DNA from: Clostridia bacterium
GTDB lineage: Bacteria > Bacillota > Clostridia > Oscillospirales > Acutalibacteraceae
NCBI GenBank assembly: GCA_017428525.1
Contig: JAFRQQ010000017.1
Span: 1-52,212 of the forward strand
DNA length: 52,212 nucleotides
Reading direction: 5' to 3'
Part shown: in pieces, positions 32,958 to 42,412 of the stretch
Position numbering within the stretch: the stretch's first letter is position 1
Layout of the letters: each line of letters opens with the position of its first letter
The notes under the pieces: generated by a model
Database searches by the model: none
Seen by the model: only the letters and a program-made list of their open reading frames with translations
What the model was told of the DNA's origin: nothing
Made by a program: the position numbers and the translations under genes

Positions 32958-34208
32958 TCACTTCCGGAACATCGCATCCCCGACGATCGCGCGGTATTTT
33001 TCGAGCTGCTGCGCGGACGGCGCGTAGGCGGGATCGGAGCAGCAGGGCAGGTCCGGGCGATCCTGCGGCCCGGCGGGGAAGGGCGAACGCGTGTCGGCTT
33101 CATACTGCGCGCGGTCGGCTTCCCTGCGAAAGTCCGGCACCGGTATGGGCCGGCCGCCTTCCAGGATGCTGCGGTGCGCCAGGATGGCCACGCTCGCCAT
33201 GGTCGTGGCGAAATAGACGTCAAAGGGAACGGGCGCGCCGTGCGCGACGGCGTTGTAAAAATACCGCATCACGAAGTAGTCGCCGCCGCCGTGGCCGAAT
33301 TTCGCGAGCACGGCGGGATCCATGTCGTCCGGCGCGGGCAGGTAGAAATTGACCTCCTCCATCCCCTCCGGAATCTGCCAGCCGTTATAGCGCAGCATCA
33401 CCTTGTCGCCCATGCCGCGCAGATTCTCGATCTGCCCGTTTTCGCAGCACAGGCGGTAGGAATTCCCGTGCGCGCCGAAGGCGGCGCAGCCGGTCACCTT
33501 GAACACGGAGCCGTCGTCATTCAGCGTGGTGATCACGGCGGCCTTGTCGCCGCAGCGGTTGCTCACGGGGGCCTCGGGCGGATCCGGCGCGAAGACCGGC
33601 AGGGCGCTCACCTGCCGCGGCACGGCGCCGGTGGCATACATCAGCGGGGCCAGCGAATGGGTGATATAGTAGCTGCGGGGCAGCCAGTTGCGCCAGTGGG
33701 AGGTGTAGGAGCGCAGCGCGCGCACGTTGCCTGCATCAAAGAGATCGAACGGGTGGTTGTATTCCCCCTCCGCATACAGGGCCCTGCCCAGCGTGCCGCC
33801 CTCATAGACCCGCTTCATTTCGCGGTTGAAGAGCATGAAGGGATAGTTCTCCGCCAGCATGTAGACCGCGCCGCTTTTCTCGTCGGCCCGCACAAGCTGC
33901 ACGCCCTGCGCCATGGTGGCGTTGGAGGCGCATTCGCTGAGCACATGCACGCCCTGTTCCAGAAAGCGGACCGCCCACGGGGCGTGCTCATGGAAGAAGT
34001 TTGCCAGAAACACCGCGTCCATCGGGTGCCTGAGCAGGTCTTCCGGGTCCGTATAGACCGCGGCGTTTGGCAGCCGCTGCTTTGCCGCCGCAAGGCAGGA
34101 CGCATCCGCGTCGCACACAGCGGTCACTTCAAAGCCGTTCATCTGCGCGGCCTCCAGATAATCCAGACCGCGCCGCAGGCCGAAAATACCGAGCTTCAGG
34201 TTGTTCAT
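32958..34208 (-). CDS. Gfo/Idh/MocA-family oxidoreductase, larger type
   Basis: 416 residues from ATG 34208 (an ATG two codons earlier is also possible; GGGAG lies 7 bases before 34208). Rossmann start LKLGIFGLRRGLDYLEAA with a looser glycine motif than usual, then VTAVCDAD at the end of strand two, then FFHEHAPWAVRFLEQGVHVLSE, matching the family signature region. The C-terminal part is longer than in the enzyme at 18318 and ends in a tail of about 60 residues. It may act on a glycan-derived sugar or remove a glycosyl group through an NAD-dependent redox cycle, as some large family members do; the substrate is unknown. The much longer frame from 34409 has no ribosome site and is rejected. 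Confidence 0.85.
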   Translation of the reverse strand: MNNLKLGIFGLRRGLDYLEAAQMNGFEVTAVCDADASCLAAAKQRLPNAAVYTDPEDLLRHPMDAVFLANFFHEHAPWAVRFLEQGVHVLSECASNATMAQGVQLVRADEKSGAVYMLAENYPFMLFNREMKRVYEGGTLGRALYAEGEYNHPFDLFDAGNVRALRSYTSHWRNWLPRSYYITHSLAPLMYATGAVPRQVSALPVFAPDPPEAPVSNRCGDKAAVITTLNDDGSVFKVTGCAAFGAHGNSYRLCCENGQIENLRGMGDKVMLRYNGWQIPEGMEEVNFYLPAPDDMDPAVLAKFGHGGGDYFVMRYFYNAVAHGAPVPFDVYFATTMASVAILAHRSILEGGRPIPVPDFRREADRAQYEADTRSPFPAGPQDRPDLPCCSDPAYAPSAQQLEKYRAIVGDAMFRK

Positions 34209-34317
34209 CCTCATTCTCCCTTCCGGAATCTTTCCTCCGCGGACCGCCCGCCGGCGCGCCTGTTTTTTCAGAAAAACACAGCGCCTTTGCCGACAGGATT
34301 GCCCTGCTTCTTCCGGC

Positions 34318-34346
34318 AGTATACCATACTCCCGCGCGACAATCAA
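34318..34346 (-). promoter_or_regulatory. promoter of the second oxidoreductase
   Basis: Minus strand TTGATT (34346-34341), 17-base spacer, TATACT (34323-34318), about 110 bases before the start. Confidence 0.6.
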
Positions 34347-34387
34347 GCCGCAGCGCCCGATCGCGGCGCATATATATAAAAAAATAC

Positions 34388-34416
34388 TTGCCAAATTCCG
34401 ATTCATCATTTATAAT
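34388..34416 (+). promoter_or_regulatory. promoter of the InlB-repeat surface protein
   Basis: TTGCCA (34388-34393), 17-base spacer, TATAAT (34411-34416), divergent from the oxidoreductase promoter. Confidence 0.7.
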
Positions 34417-34483
34417 GTAAGATGTGAAATTGGACCCATCCGCAACGAATCGATCCCAGACAACACAACAGGAGGAAATCAGA

Positions 34484-37400
34484 ATGAAGAAACTGCTCGC
34501 GTTCCTGCTTGCGGCCGCGCTGATGCTCGGCGTGCTCGCGCCCGGGCTCGGCGTCCTTTCGGCGTTTGCCGTCGGCACGTCGAAGCTGCCGTCCGTCACC
34601 TCCGGCGATCTTTCCTTTACCGTGCCGGAGACCATCTATCTCGCGCCGGACGCACGGTCCTGGAGCATTGCGACCAGCACGCCGTTCCAGTACTATGTGA
34701 ACAACAGCCAATCCGGCGCCACCACGGCGAACGCCGCCGAAACGACCGGCAAGATCTATTATTCTCTCTCCGGCGGCAGCGGCGCGACGCTCTCATATCA
34801 GTTCCTGGATACTTCGCTCAACGCGCTCAGCGGCGGCTCGGTCACCCTGAACAGCAGCAGCATCTCCAACGGCGGCTCGGTGAATATCACCGGCGGCACC
34901 TCGCCCTCCCTCGCGGCGAGCGCAAACGGCTGCTATCTGCGCTGGACGCTGTCCTTTACGGAAAACAGCATCGCCAAAAAGGCCTATGCCTACACCTACG
35001 TCTACAAGCCGTATGTGATCCCCATTGCGGCGGCGGCGCTAGCCGGCACGGGCACGAGCAGCGGCGCCAACTGGGCCGGCTCGCTGACCTGGCTGTCCGG
35101 CATGCACGGCATTTCCGTGGACGGTATGCCGGATTATTCCTATGCGGATTCGCTGGACAGCTATGAAGCGAACAACTTTCTGAAATTCACAGAATTCGCC
35201 TGCTTCACCAGCAGCGCCTCCACGGCCTATGTCGGCGGCACGGCGGTCAACGTCGCCGCGCAGGGCGTTGCGACAAGCAGCTGGGCGGGGCATGATACAA
35301 GCAAGGCGGGCGACCGCCGCTATGTGGTCTTTGCCAACACCAGCGGCACGCCGAAGAGCTATGCCTATATGCTGTTCGAAAACAACCGTGAACCGACCAG
35401 CTATAATAACGGCAGCAGCGATACCAACCAGAACTGGGGCGTGCGCAACACGACCTTTGCAAAATACCGCGGCAACAACAAGGATATCGTCACCAAGGCA
35501 GTGGCAAAATCCATCGGCACGATCACGATCGATACCAGCCGCTACACGAACCTGAATCAGATCCCGAATCTGGCGGTCGGCCTGGCCGTCACCACGGACA
35601 AGGCCTGCGACGACGGCACCGGCCGCTGGTGGATGGCGGATATTTCCGTGACCTCCTTCGCCCACAGAAGCACCTGGTATAAAACAGACGAGAGCGGTCT
35701 GGAGTCCACGGCTATGGAGCGCGATTATATCTTCGCCGGCCAGGGCAACAACTGGCACACCAGAAGCTACGACACCAATGAAGGCATCCGTTACGCCGGC
35801 GCATGGAACCGGACGCTGCTGAATACAAGCGGCATCGAGCAGATGTATTATGTCAAGAGTCTGTACGGCAACGCCGAGAAATCCGCCGGCAGCAACTATG
35901 ACGCCAACGCCTGCGGCTATGTCGGCCTGAAGGCGACCTACGTCAACAAGACCGCGCTGCGCGCCGCTGTCAATCGCGCGATCGCCAAGATGCCCGCGCT
36001 GGGCGTCAACGGCATCAGCGGCAACGGCATGACCAGCTGCTATTTCGACGCGGATGACGCCAACTACAAATGGGCCGCCTTCCAGAGCGCCTTCAACGAG
36101 GCCAGCAAGGGCCTGACCCGCCTGGATACGGACGCTTCCACCGTCCTGTCGCTGACGAACAGCCTGAACAATGCGCTTGACGCGATCCAGACCTACTACA
36201 CGGTCAACGGCAACGGCGGCGAGCTGTCCAACTATCAGAACAGCTACACCACCGTGGGCACCGATCAGTACGGCATCGGCATCGTTTCCGTGCGTGCGCA
36301 GCGCACCGGCTACCTGCTGCAGGGCTGGAGCGTGAATCCCAACGCGACCGCCGCGCAGGCGGAGCCCGCCAACCATGTGACCGTCGGTTACAACAACACG
36401 GTCTACGCCATCTGGGCGCCGGCCGTTTACGACATCAATTACACGCTCAACGAGGGCGGCTTCCCCGGCGCATATCCCTCCACGTATACCATTGAGGACG
36501 GCGACATCACGCTGGTCACGCCCGTGCGCACCGGCTACCGCTTCACCGGCTGGAGCGGCACGAATCTGACGGGTGAAAACAACATGACCGTCACGATCCC
36601 CGCCGGCAGCACCGGCGAGCGCAACTACACCGCGCACTGGGTCCTCGATCAGTTCACGATCACCTTCGACACCGACGGCGGCACCCCGATCGATCCGATC
36701 ACGGCCGATTACGGCGCGGCGATCACCGTGCCCCCCAATCCGACCAAGGAAGGCCATTATTTCCTTTACTGGACAAAGAACGGCGACGTCACCTATCTTC
36801 CCTCGACGATGCCCGCCGAGAGCTACACAGTCAAGGCAAACTGGCTGATCAACCGCTACACCATCACCTTTGACACCGACGGCGGCAGCGAAATCAGCCC
36901 GATCTCGGATGTTTACGGCACGGCAGTCACGCCGCCCGCAGATCCGACCAAGGAGGGCTATCTCTTTGCCGGCTGGAACCCGGCGATTCCCGAAACGATC
37001 CCCGGCGCCAACCTGACCGTCGTCGCGCAGTGGGTGACCCCCACCATCACCTTTGATACCGATGGCGGCAGCGCGGTCGCACCGATCTCGCAGGTCGCCG
37101 GCACGGCGGTCACGCCGCCCGCGAACCCGACGAAGAACGGCTTCGTCTTCAACGGCTGGTCCCCCGCCCTGCCCGAAACGATGCCCGCCGAGAACCTGAC
37201 CGTCACCGCGCAGTGGATCAATCCCACCATCACCTTTGACACCGACGGCGGCAGCGCGGTCGCGCCGATCTCGCAGGCAGCCGGCACGGCGATCACGCCG
37301 CCCGCGAATCCGACGAAGGACGGCTATGTCTTCAGCGGCTGGTCCCCCGCCCTGCCCGAAACGATGCCCGGCGAGAACCTGACCGTCACCGCGATCTGGA

Positions 37401-39292
37401 ATCAGCTCTACACTGCCACCTTTAATCTCAACGGCGGCAACATTGACGGCAGCACGGTGAATCCGACCTCTGCGCTGTGCGCCGGCGACCCGCTCGCGAT
37501 GCCCGCCGATCCCGAGAAATATGACAGCGTCTTTGTCGGCTGGAACCCGGCAGTGCCGTCCGTCATGCCCGCCGCCAACGTCACCTACACCGCGCAATGG
37601 GATCGCGCCCCGCACACGGCGACCTTCGATCTCAACGGCGGCAACGTCAACGGCAGCACGGCAAACGTGACCGATACGCTTTATACGGGCGATCCGATCG
37701 ACGCGCCCGAACCCGTCCGGGAAGGCTACCGCTTCCTCGGCTGGGATCCTGCGGTGCCCGACGCAATGCCCGCGTCCGACGCGTCCTTCACCGCCGTGTG
37801 GGCGCAGATTTACACCGCGACCTTCGATCTCAACGGCGGCAACATCAACGGCAGCACGACGGTTTCGCCCATTGAGCTGTGCGCAGGCGACCCGATCACC
37901 GCGCCCGCCGATCCCGTAAAAGACGACAGCGTCTTCGCCGGCTGGAGCCCGGCAGTGCCGAGCGTCATGCCTGCCGCCAACGTCACCTACACCGCGCAAT
38001 GGAATCCGGCCGTGCACACGGCGACCTTCGATCTCAACGGCGGCAACGTCAACGGCGACACGGCAAACGTGACCACCGGACTGCATACAGGCGATCCGAT
38101 CGCCGCGCCCGTTCCCGTCCGGGAAGGCTACCGCTTCCTCGGCTGGGATCCGGCGGTGCCCGATGCAATGCCCGCGGGCGACGCCTCCTTCACCGCCGTG
38201 TGGGCGCAGCTCTACACCGCGACCTTCTGCCTGGAGGGCGGCAGCATCAACGGCAGCACGGCCGATGTGGTCTTTGAGCTGTGCGAAGGCGATCCGCTCG
38301 CAGCGCCCGCTGATCCCGTGCTGGCAGACTATGCCTTTACGGGCTGGGATCCGCAGGTCAGCGACGAAATGCCGGACAGCGACGTGACGTATTATGCGAC
38401 CTGGGAGCTGCTTCCCATCACGGTCCTGCGGCACTCCCTGAGCCTGAACGGCGATATCGGCGTAAACTTCTACGTTCAGATCCCCAACGCGACCCGTGCC
38501 GCCTATGCGGAATTCACGGTCGCGAACAATACGATCAACGTGCCGATCGACCTGAATCAGTATGTCGTCCTGGACGGCGTGAAGCTTTACAGATTCACCT
38601 GTGAGGTGCATTCCGCGCAGACGGCGCTGCCCATCGCCGGCGTTGTGTATAACGGCGACGCGCAAAGCGAGCCCTTCACCTATTCCGTCCACACCTATCT
38701 GGACGAAGCGATGGCGAATCCGCTCACGCAGAACAACACCAGATTCATGGCGCTGGCCGCCTCGATCGCCACCTATGCCTACTACGCAAACGAGCTGCTC
38801 GGCCATGACAGCAACTTCACGAAGCAGGCGCTGTTTGACGACAGAGGCATGGCGACCGTCACGGCGGAATCGCTTTTGGACAGTGCCGCGCAGATCTCGG
38901 ATACCGCCGCAGGCGTGCTGTATTACGGCTCGAGCCTGATGCTGCAGACCACCACGGCGATCCGTCATTACTTCTCGCTGCCCGCAAACACGACGATCGA
39001 CGACTTCACCTTCACGCTCGGCTCCGGCAGCACGGCCGTTACGCTCACGCCGATTCCCAGCGGAAGCTATTACTACGTGGAAATCCCCAACATCGCTTCG
39101 GGGAATCTCGGCGTTCCTTACACCGTCACGGTTACGGACGGGGACGGCAACACGGTCAACACCTGGACCTATTCCGCGCTGAGCTACGCCTACAGAGCGC
39201 TGACCTCCGACACCGTTACGACCAAGACGGTCAACGCGGCGAAGGCGCTGGTGCTGTATTATCAGGCGGCAGACGCCTACTTCCATCCGTAA
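34484..39292 (+). CDS. large secreted InlB-repeat surface protein with shared C-terminal domain
   Basis: 1602 residues from ATG 34484, which follows GGAGG; the frame from 34424 has no ribosome site. 1-29 signal peptide. About 30-570: a unique Tyr/Asn/Ser-rich part I do not recognise. About 575-1316: InlB/Listeria-Bacteroides repeats, first of the TITFDTDGGS type, then five of the TATFDLNGG type that alternate in pairs. 1317-1602: the shared domain (HSLSLNGDIGVNFYVQ ... YYQAADAYFHP). No LPxTG motif or membrane tail. Likely an adhesin or cell-contact protein. Single gene: its own promoter, and a strong terminator at 39309. It is the most diverged carrier of the C-terminal domain. Confidence 0.88.
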   Translation: MKKLLAFLLAAALMLGVLAPGLGVLSAFAVGTSKLPSVTSGDLSFTVPETIYLAPDARSWSIATSTPFQYYVNNSQSGATTANAAETTGKIYYSLSGGSGATLSYQFLDTSLNALSGGSVTLNSSSISNGGSVNITGGTSPSLAASANGCYLRWTLSFTENSIAKKAYAYTYVYKPYVIPIAAAALAGTGTSSGANWAGSLTWLSGMHGISVDGMPDYSYADSLDSYEANNFLKFTEFACFTSSASTAYVGGTAVNVAAQGVATSSWAGHDTSKAGDRRYVVFANTSGTPKSYAYMLFENNREPTSYNNGSSDTNQNWGVRNTTFAKYRGNNKDIVTKAVAKSIGTITIDTSRYTNLNQIPNLAVGLAVTTDKACDDGTGRWWMADISVTSFAHRSTWYKTDESGLESTAMERDYIFAGQGNNWHTRSYDTNEGIRYAGAWNRTLLNTSGIEQMYYVKSLYGNAEKSAGSNYDANACGYVGLKATYVNKTALRAAVNRAIAKMPALGVNGISGNGMTSCYFDADDANYKWAAFQSAFNEASKGLTRLDTDASTVLSLTNSLNNALDAIQTYYTVNGNGGELSNYQNSYTTVGTDQYGIGIVSVRAQRTGYLLQGWSVNPNATAAQAEPANHVTVGYNNTVYAIWAPAVYDINYTLNEGGFPGAYPSTYTIEDGDITLVTPVRTGYRFTGWSGTNLTGENNMTVTIPAGSTGERNYTAHWVLDQFTITFDTDGGTPIDPITADYGAAITVPPNPTKEGHYFLYWTKNGDVTYLPSTMPAESYTVKANWLINRYTITFDTDGGSEISPISDVYGTAVTPPADPTKEGYLFAGWNPAIPETIPGANLTVVAQWVTPTITFDTDGGSAVAPISQVAGTAVTPPANPTKNGFVFNGWSPALPETMPAENLTVTAQWINPTITFDTDGGSAVAPISQAAGTAITPPANPTKDGYVFSGWSPALPETMPGENLTVTAIWNQLYTATFNLNGGNIDGSTVNPTSALCAGDPLAMPADPEKYDSVFVGWNPAVPSVMPAANVTYTAQWDRAPHTATFDLNGGNVNGSTANVTDTLYTGDPIDAPEPVREGYRFLGWDPAVPDAMPASDASFTAVWAQIYTATFDLNGGNINGSTTVSPIELCAGDPITAPADPVKDDSVFAGWSPAVPSVMPAANVTYTAQWNPAVHTATFDLNGGNVNGDTANVTTGLHTGDPIAAPVPVREGYRFLGWDPAVPDAMPAGDASFTAVWAQLYTATFCLEGGSINGSTADVVFELCEGDPLAAPADPVLADYAFTGWDPQVSDEMPDSDVTYYATWELLPITVLRHSLSLNGDIGVNFYVQIPNATRAAYAEFTVANNTINVPIDLNQYVVLDGVKLYRFTCEVHSAQTALPIAGVVYNGDAQSEPFTYSVHTYLDEAMANPLTQNNTRFMALAASIATYAYYANELLGHDSNFTKQALFDDRGMATVTAESLLDSAAQISDTAAGVLYYGSSLMLQTTTAIRHYFSLPANTTIDDFTFTLGSGSTAVTLTPIPSGSYYYVEIPNIASGNLGVPYTVTVTDGDGNTVNTWTYSALSYAYRALTSDTVTTKTVNAAKALVLYYQAADAYFHP
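36650..38415 (+). repeat. InlB repeat array with a 402-base higher-order period
   Basis: Units of about 200 bases. From 37406 they alternate A-B-A-B-A: A units begin at 37406, 37808 and 38210, exactly 402 bases apart; B units at about 37614 and 38014. Long stretches of A1/A2 and of B1/B2 are nearly identical at the DNA level. Confidence 0.8.
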
Positions 39293-39308
39293 TATCCGGT
39301 TCGCAGCA

Positions 39309-39345
39309 GCGGCCGCCCGGCTTCGGGCGGCCGCTTTTCCGTTTT
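39309..39345 (+). terminator. terminator of the InlB-repeat surface protein
   Basis: AGCGGCCGCCCG / CGGGCGGCCGCT, perfect 12-base stem, loop GCTT, then TTTCCGTTTTTTT. Confidence 0.9.
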
Positions 39346-39357
39346 TTTCGCGTCAGA

Positions 39358-39398
39358 CCTTAAGATTTCCTTAAGATCGCCGCTTTTTTTATTAAGAC
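39358..39398 (+). promoter_or_regulatory. direct-repeat operator upstream of the two-component operon
   Basis: CCTTAAGATTTCCTTAAGAT (39358-39377) is two 11-base direct repeats of the kind bound by OmpR/PhoB regulators; a third partial box ATTAAGAC lies at 39391-39398. The same 20 bases occur inverted at 42248-42267. Confidence 0.75.
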
Positions 39399-39400
39399 GA

Positions 39401-39429
39401 TTGCTTTTTGACGGACGATTCCTTATAAT
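39401..39429 (+). promoter_or_regulatory. promoter of the two-component operon
   Basis: TTGCTT (39401-39406), 17-base spacer, TATAAT (39424-39429). The weak -35 directly after the operator suits an activated promoter. Confidence 0.7.
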
Positions 39430-39479
39430 TGTTTCAGGCAGCCTGCAGACGGCTGCGCATAAGGAAAGGACGGACGCTT

Positions 39480-40181
39480 ATGGCTTGCATTCTGGTTTGC
39501 GACGACGAACGCGATATCGTGCGCGCGCTGCGCATCTATCTGCTTGCGGATAACCGGGAGTACCGGATTCTCGAGGCCTATAACGGCCGGGAGGCGCTGG
39601 ACCTGCTGGCAAAGAACACGGTGGACCTCGTGCTCATGGATATCATGATGCCGGAAATGGACGGCATCGAGGCGCTCTGCGCGCTGCGCAAGACCTCCGA
39701 CGTGCCGGTGATCCTGCTCACGGCAAAGAGCGAAGCGGAGGATAAGCGCATGGCCTTCCGTCTGGGCGCGGACGACTATATCACCAAGCCGTTCAACAAG
39801 ATCGAGGTCGCCGCGCGCGTGGAATACCAGCTGCGGCGCAACAGCCGCCGCGCATCTGCGCCGCCCGCGCAGCCGAATCTGCTGCGCAACGGGCCGATCG
39901 TGGTGGATGACGAAGGCAAACGCGTCACGGTGGACGGCGCGCCGATCAGCCTCACGCCGACCGAATACGCGATCCTGAAGCTGCTCACGGCGAACGCCGG
40001 CACGGTCTTCACCCTCAAGGAGATCTACAAGCAGGTCTGGGGCAGCGACCCGCTCGGCGCAGAGAACACGGTGCTGGTGCATATCCGCCATTTGCGCGAG
40101 AAAATCGAAATCTATCCGGCCAAGCCGCGCTATCTGATTTCCGTGTTCGGCTATGGCTATAAACTGGAGAAGCTGGACTGA
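39480..40181 (+). CDS. OmpR/PhoB-family response regulator
   Basis: 233 residues. Receiver domain 1-115 with the acidic pair D8-D9, phosphate acceptor D54 in VLMDIMMP, a conserved Thr in LLTAKSE and Lys in DYITKPF. Winged-helix DNA-binding domain about 140-233 (LTPTEYAILKLLTANAG, the recognition helix region VWGSDPLGAENTVLVHIRHLREKIE, GYGYKLE). Once phosphorylated by the kinase next door it should bind the TTAAGAT direct repeats upstream of its own gene and of 42413. ATG 39480 follows GGAAAGGA; the frame from 39429 lacks a ribosome site. It is of the VanR/PhoP-like Bacillota type; the signal is unknown. Confidence 0.92.
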   Translation: MACILVCDDERDIVRALRIYLLADNREYRILEAYNGREALDLLAKNTVDLVLMDIMMPEMDGIEALCALRKTSDVPVILLTAKSEAEDKRMAFRLGADDYITKPFNKIEVAARVEYQLRRNSRRASAPPAQPNLLRNGPIVVDDEGKRVTVDGAPISLTPTEYAILKLLTANAGTVFTLKEIYKQVWGSDPLGAENTVLVHIRHLREKIEIYPAKPRYLISVFGYGYKLEKLD

Positions 40182-40182
40182 T

Positions 40183-42153
40183 ATGAAATACATGATCAAA
40201 AGCCTGTCGGATAAAATCACGGCAGCCATCGTTTACCTGATCCTGGCCGAGCTGGTCGTGGCGATGTTTCTGGCCATCGACTGTATGGCGGATTATCACT
40301 TTTACGCGGCGGACAGCGGCACCTACGCCATGCAGGAGGCGCTGCGCGTGAAAACCGGCAGCGAATTCGAAACCGCGGAGCGCTGCGTTGCGGCAGCCTG
40401 CTCCGGCGCACCCGACGCCGCGCTGCTCGCGCAGTTCGATCCGGAGATCTCCAACGTCGTCTTTTTTGCCGAGGACGCCTCCGGCGCGCCGCTGATGAGC
40501 AGTCTGGGTCCGGAGGAAACCTTCGACCCGGCAACGCAGGCGGCCTACACCGCCACGCGCCCGTTCAGCGTCTGCGACAGCTCCGGCGCCGTGCACACCG
40601 GCACGATCCGCCTGTGCATCCGCAAGGGCCTCCCCGCGCACGACAGCTACCGCCTGGCCGCCGGGCTGATCCGCATGGCGGAAATCATCCGCTATCCGAT
40701 CCTCGGGCTGCTCGTGGTGCTCGTGCTCGCTTCGATCCTCGTGCTCGGCATGCTGATGAGCAGCATCGGGCGCAAAAGCGACAAGAATCCCGACGCCATG
40801 CCCGAGCGCTTCATCGACAAGATCCCCTTTGACGCGCTGCTGCTGATCATGGCGGCGATCGTCGGTTTCGTGACGATGCTGATCGTGCTCACCTCCGTGG
40901 CGGATATCAAGACCTCCAACCTCGTGCTGTGGAACGCGATCGTGCTGCTGCTCTCCTTTATCATTTCCGCAACGCTCCTGCTCTTCAGCATCACGCTCGC
41001 CACGCGCATCAAATACGGCCACGTCTACCGCAACACGCTGATTTTCAAGGCGATCGCCGGTCTGCGCAAGAAGCGCGGCAAGGCGAACGAGGGCTATTTC
41101 AAGGTGCCCTTCGTCGGCAAGGCGCTGATCACCATCGGCGCCACGGCGCTGCTGGAAATCCTGACCACGCTCTATTTCCTGTTTCAGTACCGCACGCATG
41201 AAGCCGGACGGCTGTCGGAATTCAAATTCACCTATTACGCGATTTTCCAGCTGCTGGTCGTGAGCATCATCGGCGCGCTGTTTTTCATGATGACGATCAA
41301 CCTGTATCATCTGCGCGTGAGCAGCAAGCGGCTCGCGCAGGGCGACCTCGCGCATGAGGACGACACGAACATCCTCTTCGGCGATTTCCGTGAAATCTCG
41401 GAGGATTTTGAGGATATCAAGGACGATATGATCCGCGCGCTGGAGGAAAAGAACCGCAGCACGGAGATGCGCAACGAGCTGATTGCCAACATCTCGCACG
41501 ATATCAAAACGCCCTTGACCTCCATCATCAACTATGCCGATATCATCAGCAGCGGCGGCTGCGACGATGAGGAGCTGCGCAACTATCTCGGCGTCATCAG
41601 CCACCAGTCGCAGAAGCTCAACGGCCTGCTGCAGAGCCTGATCGAGGTTTCCAAGCTCAACTCGGGCAATCTGAAGGCGTCCTTTGAAACGCTGGATATC
41701 GTGCTGTATCTCTCTCAGCTCGCGGATGAATGCTCGCCCGCGCTTGCGGAAAAGGAGCTGGAGGCCGAAACGGATTTCCCGGAGGAGGCCGTGCTGATCC
41801 GCTGCGACAGCACGCTGCTCTGGCGGGTGTTTGAAAACCTGATCGGCAACATCTGCAAATACGCCCTGCCCGGCACGCGCGTCTATATCGGCGTGGAGCG
41901 AAAGGCGGACTGCGCGGAGATCACCTTCCGCAATACCTCCGCCCAGCGCATCACCCTGACCGAGGAGGAGCTGCTCGAGCGCTTCCGCCGCAACGACAAA
42001 TCCCGCGGCGGCGGCGGCAACGGCCTGGGCCTCTCGATCGCCAAGAGCTTCACCGAGCTGCAGAACGGCACCTTCGCGCTGCACGTGGACGGCGACCTGT
42101 TCAAAACCACCCTCACCTTCCCGCTCGCGCAGGACGCGGGGGAGGAACAGTGA
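40183..42153 (+). CDS. membrane sensor histidine kinase
   Basis: 656 residues from ATG 40183, one base after the regulator stop. Transmembrane segments at about 11-33, 171-195, 217-240, 248-272, 313-335 and 350-377. The first pair encloses an outside sensing domain of about 135 residues; the later ones form an unusual multi-span block before a HAMP-like linker. H box NISHDIKTPLTS with H439, N box ENLIGNICKYA (N552), G box NGLGLSIAKS (613-622). It should autophosphorylate H439 and pass phosphate to the partner regulator. The polytopic middle part is larger than usual and may sense within the membrane; the ligand is unknown. Terminator at 42188. Confidence 0.92.
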   Translation: MKYMIKSLSDKITAAIVYLILAELVVAMFLAIDCMADYHFYAADSGTYAMQEALRVKTGSEFETAERCVAAACSGAPDAALLAQFDPEISNVVFFAEDASGAPLMSSLGPEETFDPATQAAYTATRPFSVCDSSGAVHTGTIRLCIRKGLPAHDSYRLAAGLIRMAEIIRYPILGLLVVLVLASILVLGMLMSSIGRKSDKNPDAMPERFIDKIPFDALLLIMAAIVGFVTMLIVLTSVADIKTSNLVLWNAIVLLLSFIISATLLLFSITLATRIKYGHVYRNTLIFKAIAGLRKKRGKANEGYFKVPFVGKALITIGATALLEILTTLYFLFQYRTHEAGRLSEFKFTYYAIFQLLVVSIIGALFFMMTINLYHLRVSSKRLAQGDLAHEDDTNILFGDFREISEDFEDIKDDMIRALEEKNRSTEMRNELIANISHDIKTPLTSIINYADIISSGGCDDEELRNYLGVISHQSQKLNGLLQSLIEVSKLNSGNLKASFETLDIVLYLSQLADECSPALAEKELEAETDFPEEAVLIRCDSTLLWRVFENLIGNICKYALPGTRVYIGVERKADCAEITFRNTSAQRITLTEEELLERFRRNDKSRGGGGNGLGLSIAKSFTELQNGTFALHVDGDLFKTTLTFPLAQDAGEEQ

Positions 42154-42187
42154 AAAATCTTACCCTTCGCTTTAATTTACCCGATCA

Positions 42188-42220
42188 CCGCAGGGCATTT
42201 CGCCCTGCGGGTTTCTTTTG
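42188..42220 (+). terminator. terminator of the two-component operon
   Basis: CCGCAGGGC / GCCCTGCGG, nine perfect pairs, followed by GTTTCTTTTG. Confidence 0.85.
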
Positions 42221-42247
42221 CCCCTGCCTTTCGGAAATCTACCTGAA

Positions 42248-42290
42248 ATCTTAAGGAAATCTTAAGGACTTGTGCAGTTGAATCTTAAGG
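42248..42290 (+). promoter_or_regulatory. inverted copy of the response-regulator operator
   Basis: ATCTTAAGGAAATCTTAAGG (42248-42267) is the exact reverse complement of 39358-39377. A third box ATCTTAAGG lies at 42282-42290, just after the -35 of the next promoter. Confidence 0.78.
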
Positions 42291-42306
42291 CCGGCGTGCA
42301 TATAAT
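42278..42306 (+). promoter_or_regulatory. promoter of the 90-residue unknown protein
   Basis: TTGAAT (42278-42283), 17-base spacer, TATAAT (42301-42306), overlapped by the third operator box. Confidence 0.75.
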
Positions 42307-42412
42307 AAAGACAGGTTCCGGAAAAGAAGAAAAAACTGCCGGGATCGTGCAACAAACGGCGAACGATCCGACACAAATAATACAGAAACGTATTTAACGG
42401 GGGGACAAAAGC

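Noticed and set aside
35039..39286. Open frame of 1415 codons on the minus strand
   Set aside because: Antisense to the InlB-repeat protein; its repetitive Arg/Gly/Val-rich text mirrors the repeats on the other strand.
12900..39292. LPxTG or dockerin anchors in the surface proteins
   Set aside because: The C-termini were read for sortase motifs, dockerin repeats and S-layer homology domains; none is present, so attachment was left open.
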